From Amycolatopsis pretoriensis (GTDB lineage Bacteria > Actinomycetota > Actinomycetes > Mycobacteriales > Pseudonocardiaceae), in the NCBI RefSeq assembly GCF_900107925.1, contig NZ_FNUJ01000005.1, positions 558,001-622,000 of the forward strand: a stretch of 64,000 nt of DNA, given 5' to 3'. The notes under the pieces are model-generated. The model was given only the letters and a program-made list of their open reading frames with translations, did no database searches and had not been told where the DNA came from. The translations under genes were made by a program, and so were the position numbers. Shown in pieces: positions 8,914-18,811 of the stretch. The stretch's first letter is position 1, and each line of letters opens with the position of its first letter.

Positions 8914-9533
8914 CAGCTTCCTTCCAGCAGCGTGGCGAGTACCTTCGAACCGACGGTTTGGGCGGCTACACAGGGGTCGCTTTTGCCGACGTTTCCGCGG
9001 GATTGAGTGACCGTGATGTCGACAGTGCTGCGATCGCTGGTACCCACGGCGATCGAGCAAACGCCAGTAGCGCGAAAGTCTGAAGTCCCATAAGCGACGG
9101 CAGGATGGCCGGCGATGGGCGCCAACACCTCGAATAGCTTGTAGGTAGTGCCCTTCGCCTGGTAGACGCTGGTCAAGCCGAGCCGATCGACCGTCGAAAA
9201 GATCACGTTGATGTTGGCGCCTGTCAGGTCTGCCGGTGTCCAGCCGCACGTCGGGCCGGCAGGCGCCTGTAGCTCGGGCTTGGCCGTGGATTGGCCGCCG
9301 AACAACTCGGTGACCTGCGCATCGGTCAGAGCGGAGCAAGGTGCCGATTCGAATCGGCTCGTGTCGATCGGTGTATCCACCTTCGGGACACCCGACCCTG
9401 GTACCTGCTGCTCGGTGCCGGGTCCTCCGGTGGAACTCGGAGTGTTCACCGGGGATGCCTTGCCGGACGTCTGAGGCGAGCAAGCGACGAGCGACATGAG
9501 CCCGATGCAACTCAACGCGAGGATGCGACGCAC
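8913..9533 (-). CDS. DUF3558 family lipoprotein
   Basis: 206 residues starting at a GTG that shares one base with the preceding stop (TAGTG). The N-terminus is a short basic region, a hydrophobic stretch and a lipobox ending SLVAC at about residues 14-18, so the mature protein should be lipid-anchored outside the membrane. A Thr/Ser/Pro linker is followed by a DUF3558-type domain with conserved Cys residues (SAPCSALTDAQV, PTCGWTP, SDPCVAAQ). DUF3558 lipoproteins accompany ESX accessory genes in Pseudonocardiaceae; their biochemical role is not established. Longer upstream starts would remove the signal and are rejected. Confidence 0.82.
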   Translation of the reverse strand: MRRILALSCIGLMSLVACSPQTSGKASPVNTPSSTGGPGTEQQVPGSGVPKVDTPIDTSRFESAPCSALTDAQVTELFGGQSTAKPELQAPAGPTCGWTPADLTGANINVIFSTVDRLGLTSVYQAKGTTYKLFEVLAPIAGHPAVAYGTSDFRATGVCSIAVGTSDRSTVDITVTQSRGNVGKSDPCVAAQTVGSKVLATLLEGS

Positions 9534-9949
9534 TAGAGAGTGCCTTTCGTGGTGTTGCCGATCTCGGTGACGTGAGCTTCTTCTGCCGCTGCGTACTTTC
9601 CCAAGGCGGCGACGTACTTCGCCACCATGGATTCGCAATACCGAGCTCGCTCCTGCAGCGTGCTGGACAGGGACTTTCCAGAAGCTCGAATCAGCTCGGC
9701 GTTGTTTCCGCTCGCGTACTCGAGACCGGGGCCCTTCGCGCGGACGAGCGCCTCGGCCTGAGCGAAGTCCGCACGGAATTCGTCTGCAAGCTCCTGCCAC
9801 TCCCTGACCAGCTCGTGCAGCGTGGCCTCGTCGTACTGGAACCCAGCCCCAGCGCCCGACCCATCCCCATAAGACCCCGCCGGCCGCGAAACTGGCCGCA
9901 AAGGCGCCCGCCGTGTTCCGTTCGGGTCGTAAACCGGTCCCGTCGTCAT
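9533..9949 (-). CDS. WXG100-like helical protein of the ESX cassette
   Basis: 138 residues and the first gene of the minus-strand ESX-associated cassette. After a Pro/Gly-rich N-terminal 35 residues the protein is almost wholly helical, with REWQELADEF in the first helix and a long Ala/Glu-rich second helix, a layout like ESAT-6/WXG100-type helical proteins, although a classical central WxG is not present. I chose ATG 9949 because GGGGAGAG sits a few bases upstream; a longer open frame exists but lacks a ribosome site. Its TAG overlaps the next gene's GTG. Confidence 0.7.
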   Translation of the reverse strand: MTTGPVYDPNGTRRAPLRPVSRPAGSYGDGSGAGAGFQYDEATLHELVREWQELADEFRADFAQAEALVRAKGPGLEYASGNNAELIRASGKSLSSTLQERARYCESMVAKYVAALGKYAAAEEAHVTEIGNTTKGTL

Positions 9950-10090
9950 CAGCTCTCCCCTAGCTCGCAGTGTGCTCCATCCCCAACACCCTGCGTATCC
10001 GACGGCCAACACGCTATCAAAGTTCCCAACCCCAAAAGCCGACCAACGGGGGCCGCGGTCCGACCTCCCCGGCCGCGGCCCCCGAAGCCC

Positions 10091-10747
10091 CTACGGGGTC
10101 GGTGAACAGGACGTGTGACCCAGCACCACCTGGCCACTCACCCCCGACGCCGGCAGGAAATCGATCCGCAGCATCGTCAACCCGATGCTTCCGTCGCCCG
10201 GCAGGTTCTGGATGTTGAACACCGCGTTCGCCAGCACCGTTCCGTTCGACTTCTTGATCGGCGACACGTACCCCACCGGCACCGGGCTCGGCGGGTTCGG
10301 GATGCCCGACATCCCTCCATAACCCCAGTTCGCGTTCGTCTGCGTCTGGGTGGCCACGCACTTCACCGTGAACGTCGACAGCTTGACGCGGGGGCCGCCC
10401 GCGCTCACCAACGCCGACAGCTCGAAGTTCTTGCCCGTTGCCGTCGACGTCGTTGTCGTCGCGTCCGTGTTCGGGTCCGTCACCGTTGTCGTGCAGGACG
10501 ACGTTCCGCCGCCGAACGTGATGCCCGTCTTCGCCACCACCTGGGCCGTCGCGCTCGTCGGGCCGTCCACCGAACACTTGCCCTGGGTGGGCACCTTGAT
10601 CTGAGCGCCCGCCTTCGTGAAGTCCGCCGAGCCGATGTTCGCCACCCCCGGCTGCGGGGCGGCCTGGGCCGGTGCCACGCCGGCGCAGAGCCCGGCTACC
10701 AGCAGTGTTCCGGCGAGCCCGGCCCGCCCCGCGATCGTGTTGCGCAT
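10091..10747 (-). CDS. Secreted protein, choice-of-anchor P-like
   Basis: 218 residues. A clear Sec signal peptide (MRNTIAGRAGLAGTLLVAGL ending in AQAAPQ) is followed by a Ser/Thr/Gly-rich beta-type domain with three or four Cys (KCSVDGPTS, SSCTTTV, VKCVATQ, TSCSPTP). Overall pattern recalls actinobacterial choice-of-anchor P secreted proteins, but I cannot confirm the family. ATG is preceded by AGGAGG with ideal spacing. It is divergent from the polyprenyl synthase gene and unconnected to the ESX cassette downstream. Function unknown; probably cell-wall associated or released. Confidence 0.7.
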   Translation of the reverse strand: MRNTIAGRAGLAGTLLVAGLCAGVAPAQAAPQPGVANIGSADFTKAGAQIKVPTQGKCSVDGPTSATAQVVAKTGITFGGGTSSCTTTVTDPNTDATTTTSTATGKNFELSALVSAGGPRVKLSTFTVKCVATQTQTNANWGYGGMSGIPNPPSPVPVGYVSPIKKSNGTVLANAVFNIQNLPGDGSIGLTMLRIDFLPASGVSGQVVLGHTSCSPTP

Positions 10748-10980
10748 TCCGAGTCCTCCTAGAGTCATCTCCCTGTACGGAAATATCCGCCCGCCGGAGA
10801 CGTCCGTTGCGCCCGAAAACGCTGATCACCCCTTCGTGGATCGCGAACCACCCGTCGGTGACGCCGGGCGGGGTGTCGTGTTCATCACCGTTTCCGCTGG
10901 ACAGCGGGTAAACGACCGCGCGGGGTAGCCACTACGCTCAAGGCATAACCCGACCGGTGCACGAGTAGAGCGGAGCCGAC

Positions 10981-12039
10981 GTGTCTGTGCCTTCCCCAGC
11001 CCCCGGGGCGGGATCCCTCCCCGCTGCGCCGGGTGGCGCCCTCGAGGACCTGCGCGCGTCGGTTGGCCTGCAGATCGCCGACGAGACCCTGCTGCGCTCG
11101 ATCGCGTCCGGGCTGGCCGACGTCGAGAAGCTGCTGCGCGAGGTCGTCCGCAGCGACGTGCAGGCCGTCAACGACGCCGCGTTGCACCTGGTCGAGGCGG
11201 GGGGCAAACGTTTTCGTCCCCTCTTCACGCTGCTGTCCGCGCAGTTCGGGCCGAAGCAGGACGACCACGTCGTGATCGCCGCCGCCGCGGTCGAGCTGGT
11301 GCACCTCGCCACGCTCTACCACGACGACGTCATGGACGAGGCCGACATGCGCCGCGGCGCCGCCAGCGTCAACGCGCGCTGGGACAACACCATCGCCATC
11401 CTCACCGGCGACTTCCTCTTCGCGCACGCCTCGCGCCTGGTCGCCGACCTCGGCACGGACGCCGCGCGGATCATCGCCGAGACCTTCGGTGAGCTGGTCA
11501 CCGGCCAGATGCGCGAGACCGTCGGCCCCGGACCGGGTGACGACGCCGTCGCGCACTACCTGACCGTGATCGGGCAGAAGACCGGCTCGCTGATCGCCAC
11601 CTCCGGCCGCTTCGGCGGCATGATGTCCGGCGCCGCCGAGGAGCACATCCAGGCGCTGCGCCGGTTCGGCGACATCATCGGTGCCGCGTTCCAGATCTCC
11701 GACGACATCATCGACATCGCCTCGCCGTCCGACGAGCTCGGCAAGGCGCAGGGCACCGACCTGCGCGAAGGTGTCCGGACGCTGCCGATGCTGTACGCGC
11801 TGGCCGACCCGGGCACCGACCCGCGGCTCACCGAGCTGCTGTCCGGCCCGATCGCCGACGACGACCTCGTCCGCGAGGCGCTCGAGCTGCTGCGGGCCAG
11901 TAGCGGACTCGAACGAGCACGCGTCACCCTTTCCGACTACGCTCAGCGCGCGCGAGCCGAGCTCAGCGCGCTGCCGGCGTCACCCGCCCGGGACGCGTGC
12001 GAGTCGGTCGCCGACTACCTGGTCGCGCGCACGCACTAA
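10981..12039 (+). CDS. grcC1: Polyprenyl diphosphate synthase (menaquinone side chain)
   Basis: 352-residue trans-prenyltransferase of the all-alpha IPPS class. The first Asp-rich motif DDVMD is at 115-119 and the second, DDIID, at 241-245; GKRFRP at 75-80 binds diphosphate. Substrate is an allylic diphosphate plus isopentenyl diphosphates; product length cannot be read with certainty, but family members next to complex I or menG genes (GrcC/HepT type) make the C35-C45 chain of menaquinone, the quinone reduced by the complex I encoded at the left edge. Start is GTG with GCGGAG upstream. A TACGCT box at 10933-10938 is a weak promoter candidate. Confidence 0.9.
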   Translation: MSVPSPAPGAGSLPAAPGGALEDLRASVGLQIADETLLRSIASGLADVEKLLREVVRSDVQAVNDAALHLVEAGGKRFRPLFTLLSAQFGPKQDDHVVIAAAAVELVHLATLYHDDVMDEADMRRGAASVNARWDNTIAILTGDFLFAHASRLVADLGTDAARIIAETFGELVTGQMRETVGPGPGDDAVAHYLTVIGQKTGSLIATSGRFGGMMSGAAEEHIQALRRFGDIIGAAFQISDDIIDIASPSDELGKAQGTDLREGVRTLPMLYALADPGTDPRLTELLSGPIADDDLVREALELLRASSGLERARVTLSDYAQRARAELSALPASPARDACESVADYLVARTH

Positions 12040-12056
12040 ACAGGGGCAGGAAAGAG

Positions 12057-13292
12057 ATGTCCATTTTCGGACAAGTTTGGCTGTGGAGTCTCGCGGCGTT
12101 CTTCGTCGGGGTGCTGCTCACCTGGCTGGTGCTGGTGCTGCCGCTCCGCAAGAGCGTGCGCAAGCTGGAGAGTTCGCTGGCGCAGGCCCACGCCGACGCC
12201 GCGCGCACGCCCGCGAACGCCGCCGGGCTCGCCGCGCCGGGCACCGAGGTGTTCACCCGGCCGGAGCCGCGGCCCGAGCCGGTGCCGGCGCGCGAGGAGA
12301 CCTCCTACCCCGGCACGCTGGTCGCCGCCGCGCCGTTCAACCGCGACGACGTCCACGACGACATCGACGCGGACTTCGCCGAGCTGGACTCCCAGGTACC
12401 GCCGGGGACGCACGACCCCGACGAGGCCTTCCGGCCGGAGCCGGAACCCGAGGAAGACGCTTCCTACCAGGCGTCGGAGACCCAGATCATGCCTTCGGTC
12501 GCGCCGCCGGAGGCCGAGGACCCGTACCGCGCCGCCGCGACCGAGTACCTGACGCCGGAGGACGAGCTCGAGCCCGCGACGCCGGCGCTTTCGCGGCTCG
12601 AGCAGCAGCTCGACCCGGAGCCCGCCGCCGGTTCGCTGTTCCAGACCCCGGCGGACGAGGCGCCCCAGCAGGCGCCGGACTGGTTCGACGACGACCTCCC
12701 GTCGGAGCGGTCGGCGTTCGAGGAGCCGATGCAGCGCACGCGCTACCTCTCGGTCGGCGGCGAAGAAGACCACGAAGACGACGCCGAAGAGGCGCCGCAG
12801 TACGCGTTCGGCGGCGACGACGCGGCGAACGGCGAGCTGGACGTGCCGCCGGAGACCCCGGCCGAGGCGACGCAGGTGCTGCCCAAGCGGCAGCCGCGCG
12901 AGGCCCTGCGCGGCGGGTTCGAGACGCCGCAGCCGATCCAGCCGTCGATGCGCACGGTCGAACGGCGCGAGACCGACCTGGCCGGCGCCCACAGCGGCTC
13001 GCTGTTCGAGCCGTCGGTGCAGCCGAACCAGGTGGCCGTCGCGGCGGCGCCGGAGCCGCCGCCCGCGCGGCAGGCGGCCGGCGACGCGGTGCCGCCCGGC
13101 CCGTTCGGCCCCGGCTCGGCGATGCCGCGGCCCGGTGGCGGCCGGCCGAGCGACGCGTTCGAGGTCAAGGCCAGCGTGACGGCGTTGCGGTACTGCACCG
13201 AGGAATCGGCGCAGTTCCCGAAGATGGTGGCCGAAGTGTGGTTCCGGACCGCCGAGGACGCCGAGCGGGTCGGGTTCCGCCCGCTCAGCTGA
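12057..13292 (+). CDS. Membrane-anchored acidic protein with C-terminal sunset domain (ArfC-like)
   Basis: 411 residues. One N-terminal transmembrane helix (VWLWSLAAFFVGVLLTWLVL) is followed by a basic stop-transfer stretch and about 290 residues of acidic, Pro/Glu-rich low complexity. The last 45 residues have the pattern LRYCTEESAQFPKMVAEVWF then RTAEDAERVGFRPLS, which matches the sunset domain seen at the end of ArfC, a channel-accessory protein of the mycobacterial OmpATb operon. Here it follows the prenyl synthase by 17 bases. Function is inferred only from the domain; no ArfA/OmpATb gene is present. The stop lies two bases from that of the convergent VOC gene. Confidence 0.75.
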   Translation: MSIFGQVWLWSLAAFFVGVLLTWLVLVLPLRKSVRKLESSLAQAHADAARTPANAAGLAAPGTEVFTRPEPRPEPVPAREETSYPGTLVAAAPFNRDDVHDDIDADFAELDSQVPPGTHDPDEAFRPEPEPEEDASYQASETQIMPSVAPPEAEDPYRAAATEYLTPEDELEPATPALSRLEQQLDPEPAAGSLFQTPADEAPQQAPDWFDDDLPSERSAFEEPMQRTRYLSVGGEEDHEDDAEEAPQYAFGGDDAANGELDVPPETPAEATQVLPKRQPREALRGGFETPQPIQPSMRTVERRETDLAGAHSGSLFEPSVQPNQVAVAAAPEPPPARQAAGDAVPPGPFGPGSAMPRPGGGRPSDAFEVKASVTALRYCTEESAQFPKMVAEVWFRTAEDAERVGFRPLS

Positions 13293-13294
13293 CG

Positions 13295-13624
13295 TCAGGC
13301 AGCCTGGAACAGGACGATGGCCGCGCCACCGGGATCGGTGACGACCACCAGTGAGCCGACGGGCAGGTCGGTGCGTTCGCGCACCACCTTTCCGCCCAGC
13401 TCCACGGCTTTCGCCGCCGCGGCGTCCACATCGGACACGGGCGCGTAGGGCAGCCATTGCGGCGCGCGGTCGTCGTCGGCCCCCAGCTCGGTCAGGCCAG
13501 CCCAGGGCGCGCCGCCGTCGGTGAGCAGCGCACCGGACGACTCCCAGCCGAGGAGCTCGCCGAAGAACCGCTTGGTGCCGTCCACATCGGACGTCCGGAC
13601 GTCGAAGAACACGAAAGGTCGCAT
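13295..13624 (-). CDS. VOC (glyoxalase-fold) family protein
   Basis: 109 residues with the beta-alpha-beta-beta-beta pattern of one VOC module: VFFDVRTSDVDGTKRFFGEL at the N-terminus, a mid-domain strand, and DPGGAAIVLFQA at the end, the usual metal/ligand edge of the family. Substrate cannot be predicted; relatives include glyoxalases and antibiotic-binding proteins. I start at ATG 13624 because a complete promoter places transcription essentially at that codon; a further upstream ATG in frame would lie inside the promoter. Expression is probably controlled through the palindrome in the promoter spacer. Confidence 0.85.
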   Translation of the reverse strand: MRPFVFFDVRTSDVDGTKRFFGELLGWESSGALLTDGGAPWAGLTELGADDDRAPQWLPYAPVSDVDAAAAKAVELGGKVVRERTDLPVGSLVVVTDPGGAAIVLFQAA

Positions 13625-13660
13625 GACCCAAAACTTAGGACACGTGTCCCAATCAGGCAA
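13625..13660 (-). promoter_or_regulatory. Leaderless promoter with operator palindrome in the spacer
   Basis: Reading the minus strand: TTGCCT (13660-13655) as -35, a 17-base spacer, TAAGTT (13637-13632) as -10, then only 7 bases to the ATG. The spacer holds the perfect 12-base palindrome GGACACGTGTCC (13638-13649). This geometry fits a leaderless transcript repressed by a dimeric regulator, TetR type being most likely; no such regulator gene is adjacent. Confidence 0.65.
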
Positions 13661-13720
13661 GCCCCCGAAACGCCGAAGGCCGCTACGCGCGGAGCGTGGC
13701 GGCCTTCGGGCAGCTGGGAA

Positions 13721-14781
13721 CTACGCGACCGTCCAGGTGTCCTTGCCGCGCAGCAGGGCCTGCAGGTCCGGCGTGCGGGCCGCGCGGGCCTGCTCGACCT
13801 GGGCGCGGGCGCCGTCGTCGTACGTCGGGCGCTCGACCTGGCGGAGGATGCCCGTCGGGACGTGGTTGAGGTTCTGGTCGCCGAGGCGCGACAACGCGAA
13901 CGCGTACGACGTGTCGACGATCGACGGGTCGTGCACCACCAGGTTGTCCTCGCCGATGTCGGCGACCTTCGCGACGTCCAGGCCGCCCCAGTCGCTCCGC
14001 TTGACGCCGAACTCCTGGTTCGGGCCGAAGCGGATCGGCTCGCCGGCGCGCAGCGGGATCAGCCGGGCGGCGGCCTCGTCGGCGTCCTTGAGGACGTCGA
14101 ACGCGCCGTCGTTGAAGATCGGGCAGTTCTGGTAGATCTCCACCAGCGCCGACCCGCGGTGCGCGGCCGCGGCCTGCAGGACCTCGGTGAGGCCCTTGCG
14201 GTCGGAGTCCATCGCGCGGCCCACGAACGACGCCTCGGCGCCGATCGCCAGCGACAGCGGGTTGAACGGTGTGTCCACCGAACCCATCGGCGTCGACTTG
14301 GTGACCATGCCCTGGCCCGACGTCGGCGAGTACTGACCCTTGGTGAGGCCGTAGATCCGGTTGTTGAACAGCAGGATTTTGATGTTCACGTTGCGGCGCA
14401 GCGCGTGGATCAGGTGGTTGCCGCCGATGGACAGCGCGTCGCCGTCACCGGTGACGACCCACACCGACAGGTCCTCGCGCGTGGTGGCCAGGCCGGTCGC
14501 GATCGACGGCGCGCGGCCGTGGATCGAGTGCATGCCGTAGGTGTTCAGGTAGTACGGGAAGCGCGACGAGCAGCCGATGCCCGAGATGAAGACGATGTTC
14601 TCGCGCTTGAGGCCGAGCGTCGGCAAGAACGACTGCACCGCGTTCAGCACGACGTAGTCTCCGCAGCCCGGGCACCAGCGGACTTCCTGGTCGGACTTGT
14701 AGTCCTTGGCCTTCTGCGGCTCTTCGGTGGTGGGCACAAGGTCCAGGCCACCGAGAGTGGGAAGCCCGATGTCGATTGCGG

Positions 14782-14785
<4 letters not shown>
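13721..14785 (-). CDS. korB: 2-oxoglutarate:ferredoxin oxidoreductase, beta subunit
   Basis: 354 residues. The TPP-binding subunit of a 2-oxoacid:ferredoxin oxidoreductase, which makes succinyl-CoA (or another acyl-CoA) and reduced ferredoxin. Cluster and cofactor signatures: CPGCGDY (Cys 38, 41), GIGCSSR (Cys 72), the TPP-Mg motif VTGDGDALSIGGNH at 111-124 and NNRIYGLTKGQ. ATG overlaps the korA stop (ATGA), so the two subunits are translated together. Like other actinobacterial KorAB, the pair lacks fused ferredoxin domains. It supports the TCA cycle in organisms with weak or absent KDH. Confidence 0.95.
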
Positions 14786-16704
<1,919 letters not shown>

Positions 16705-16966
16705 GGGTCAGGGATTCCCTCTCTCCCGACGTTGCGGCCATCGGTCGCCTGCCCGGTGTCGTGACAGGCGGATCACCAGGCCCTACCACGAGGTTAGCTC
16801 GCGCTCGGCATCGATGTTCCCGGACTCCCGAGGTTCGGATCGACCTCATTACTGCGCTGACGGTTCTTCTGTGCTGGTCCGACAAATACCTGTGACCGAT
16901 GGTAACGGGTAGACCCCAGTCTTCGTTGTGATGCGGGTCTCGGAGTGAGGGGTCCACCTGCTGGGA

Positions 16967-17719
16967 TCAGGGTTGCGACCGGATCCGGGCCCGGATGGCC
17001 GCCAGCCGCTCGGCGAATTCCGGTGAAGCCAGCGACGCGAGCTGCGGCTGGATCTCGACGTCGACGGCGTCTTCGTGGGCACCCAGCGAGGCGGTCGTCC
17101 GGAGGCTGCGCTTGGTGGCGAGCAGGGCCGCGCGCGGCGCGGCGACGGCGGCTGCGGCGAGTTCCTTCGCGGCCGCGACGACGTCGTTCTCGATGCTCAG
17201 TGCGAGCCCGGCGCGCACGGCCGCTTCGGCGTCGAGCGGCCGGCCGAACAACGTCATCGCGGCGGCCACCTGCGGGCCGGCCAGCCGCTGCGTCATCCAC
17301 GTCATGCCGCCGCCGGGGTGCAGCCCGAGCTCGAGGAACCGGGCGACGAACTTCGCGCGCGGCCCGGCCAGCCGGACGTCGGCGGCCAGGGCGAGGTTGA
17401 GCCCGGCCCCGACGGCGGCCCCGTTGATGGCGGCGATGGTGGGCAGGCCGCACCGCGCGACGGCGAGGAAGCCTTCGTAGATGGCGCGCAGGCCGGCCTC
17501 GTCGGCCCGGCCGAGCGCGGAGAGGTCGGCACCGGCGCAGAAGGCGGGCGGCGTCCCGGTGACGACGACGGCGTGCACGGTCTCGTCCCGTTCCGCGGCG
17601 TCGACGGCGGCGGCGAGCTGGGCGGAGAGCTCCAGGGTGAGCGCGTTGCGGCTGCCGGGGGCGTCGACGGTCAGCAGCGCGATGCCGTCGGCGTGCTCGC
17701 TGACGATGCTGTCGGTCAT
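16967..17719 (-). CDS. Enoyl-CoA hydratase/isomerase family protein
   Basis: 250 residues, crotonase fold. The oxyanion-hole strands are visible: VVVTGTPPAFCAGADLSAL and AAINGAAVGAGLNLALAADV. In the segment around GLHPGGGMTWMTQRLAG the usual catalytic Glu pair is not obvious, so hydratase activity is uncertain; isomerase, thioesterase-like or other crotonase chemistry is possible. Substrate would be an acyl-CoA. It is monocistronic and divergent, by 22 bases, from a small gene of unknown function. Confidence 0.9.
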   Translation of the reverse strand: MTDSIVSEHADGIALLTVDAPGSRNALTLELSAQLAAAVDAAERDETVHAVVVTGTPPAFCAGADLSALGRADEAGLRAIYEGFLAVARCGLPTIAAINGAAVGAGLNLALAADVRLAGPRAKFVARFLELGLHPGGGMTWMTQRLAGPQVAAAMTLFGRPLDAEAAVRAGLALSIENDVVAAAKELAAAAVAAPRAALLATKRSLRTTASLGAHEDAVDVEIQPQLASLASPEFAERLAAIRARIRSQP

Positions 17720-17741
17720 CGGGTCAGGGTATTAGTGGGGT

Positions 17742-18107
17742 ATGGGGGAACTGCTGGTGGTGCTGGTCGGCAACCTGCTGACGATGATCGACATGTCGGA
17801 GCTGTTCGGCGGCCGCCGCCGGCGGGCTCGGGCCGCGGCTTTCGCGCGGGGGTTGCGGGTGTCGGTGCCGTGCGTGCTGCGGTCCGAGGAGCTGACGTCC
17901 GGCCGTGAGCAGCGCGGCTGGATCGCGGTGGGCGAGGGGCCGGCGACGTGGCGGGTCCCGGGCGGCGCGCCGGTGGCGTTCGAGCCGGGGGAGCTGACGA
18001 TGCAGGCGGTGGACCGCCAGGCGGTGACGTTCCACGCGGCGGGTGGGACGGAGCTGCGGCTGCACCCGGACGAGGCACCGCTGGTCCTGCGGGCGCTGGC
18101 GGGCTGA
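17742..18107 (+). CDS. Small hypothetical protein, membrane-proximal
   Basis: 121 residues I do not recognise with confidence. An N-terminal hydrophobic stretch (LLVVLVGNLLTMI) precedes an Arg-rich turn and a beta-rich domain (VSVPCVLRSEELTSG, GWIAVGEGPATWRVP). The arrangement of one helix plus a compact domain recalls DUF2550-type actinobacterial membrane proteins, but similarity is too weak to assign. Starts at an ATG (TATGGGG) 22 bases from the divergent hydratase gene. Codon use matches the neighbourhood, which supports it being real. Confidence 0.6.
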   Translation: MGELLVVLVGNLLTMIDMSELFGGRRRRARAAAFARGLRVSVPCVLRSEELTSGREQRGWIAVGEGPATWRVPGGAPVAFEPGELTMQAVDRQAVTFHAAGGTELRLHPDEAPLVLRALAG

Positions 18108-18111
18108 GGGC

Positions 18112-18289
18112 GCCTCCGGCCCCCGGTCACCAGCGTATCGCCGGGGGCAGACGGTCCGGCCCGCTCGGCGGCTCGCGGCCGCCGTCGTTCCACAACCTGC
18201 CGGGCCTGTGGATCGCCGCGGGCACCCGCCGCGCAGCGACCCGGAACCGTCGGACCCCGCCGATAAGCTGGAACCCGGGGGCCGGAGGC
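18112..18289. repeat. Segment bounded by a perfect 15-base inverted repeat
   Basis: GCCTCCGGCCCCCGG (18112-18126) is exactly reverse-complementary to 18275-18289. The 148 bases between encode nothing I can support. The right arm partly overlaps the Lrp terminator hairpin. It could be a small non-autonomous element or a pair of terminator arms for the two convergent genes. Confidence 0.4.
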
Positions 18290-18303
18290 ATCATCCCTCC
18301 GGC
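18281..18303 (-). terminator. Hairpin at the end of the Lrp gene
   Basis: GCCGGAGG (18281-18288) pairs with CCTCCGGC (18296-18303) over a 7-base loop that contains the TGA of the Lrp-type regulator. No U tract follows, so efficiency is uncertain. Confidence 0.45.
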
Positions 18304-18746
18304 GTGGGCGGCCGTTCCAGCAGCCGCGACAACACGACCGTCGACACCGTCCGGTCCACGATCTCCAACCCCCGCAGCCGCTCCAGCGCCGTCTCCAGGT
18401 GGTGGATGTCCGCCGCCCGGAGGTGGACGATCGCGTCCGCCGCGCCCGACACCGTGTACGCCGCGACCACTTCGGGCAACGGTTCCAGGCGGGCCCGGAT
18501 CCGGGCCGGCGTGATGTTGCCCTGGCACGTGACCTCGACGAACGCCTCCGTGCCCCACCCCAGCGCCTCCGGGTCGACCACCGCCGTGAAGCCCCGCAGG
18601 ATGCCCGTTTCCAGCAGCCGGTCGACCCGCCGCTTGACCGCCGGTGCGGACAGGCCGACCACCTTGCCGATCTCCGCGTAGCTTGATCGCGCGTTCGCCA
18701 CGAGACACGAAACGATTCGCTGGTCGATGGTGTTCACACGCAACAC
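18291..18746 (-). CDS. Lrp/AsnC family transcriptional regulator
   Basis: 151 residues. N-terminal winged helix-turn-helix (DQRIVSCLVANARSSYAEIG then KVVGLSAPAVKRRVDRLLE) and a C-terminal RAM/ligand-binding domain with the alpha-beta pattern ending in DRTVSTVVLS. Lrp proteins sense amino acids and form octamers. It is divergent from ddaH with 65 bases between the starts, and in actinobacteria this pair is commonly linked to arginine or ornithine breakdown, so DdaH is the obvious target. GTG at 18746 or GTG at 18737 could be the start. Confidence 0.93.
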   Translation of the reverse strand: MLRVNTIDQRIVSCLVANARSSYAEIGKVVGLSAPAVKRRVDRLLETGILRGFTAVVDPEALGWGTEAFVEVTCQGNITPARIRARLEPLPEVVAAYTVSGAADAIVHLRAADIHHLETALERLRGLEIVDRTVSTVVLSRLLERPPTPEG

Positions 18747-18775
18747 TTAGCACAGATATGCGCAGCGAACAGCGA

Positions 18776-18805
18776 TTGATTGCGATATTAGGTGCCCCTT
18801 ACCCT
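18776..18805 (+). promoter_or_regulatory. Candidate leaderless ddaH promoter in the lrp-ddaH intergenic region
   Basis: TTGATT (18776-18781), an 18-base spacer and TACCCT (18800-18805) stand 6 bases before the ATG at 18812, with no ribosome site, which fits a leaderless mRNA. The AT-rich stretch around it (18750-18792) is the likely Lrp-binding region. Confidence 0.5.
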
Positions 18806-18811
18806 GCAATC

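Noticed and set aside
7615..9510. A longer start for the PPE-like gene
   Set aside because: The extra N-terminal residues run in another frame through the DUF3558 gene; the TGATG overlap start is much better supported.
16705..16966. Promoter boxes for korA and small open frames in this gap
   Set aside because: No hexamer pair with correct spacing stood out, and the short frames have no start signals or codon bias.
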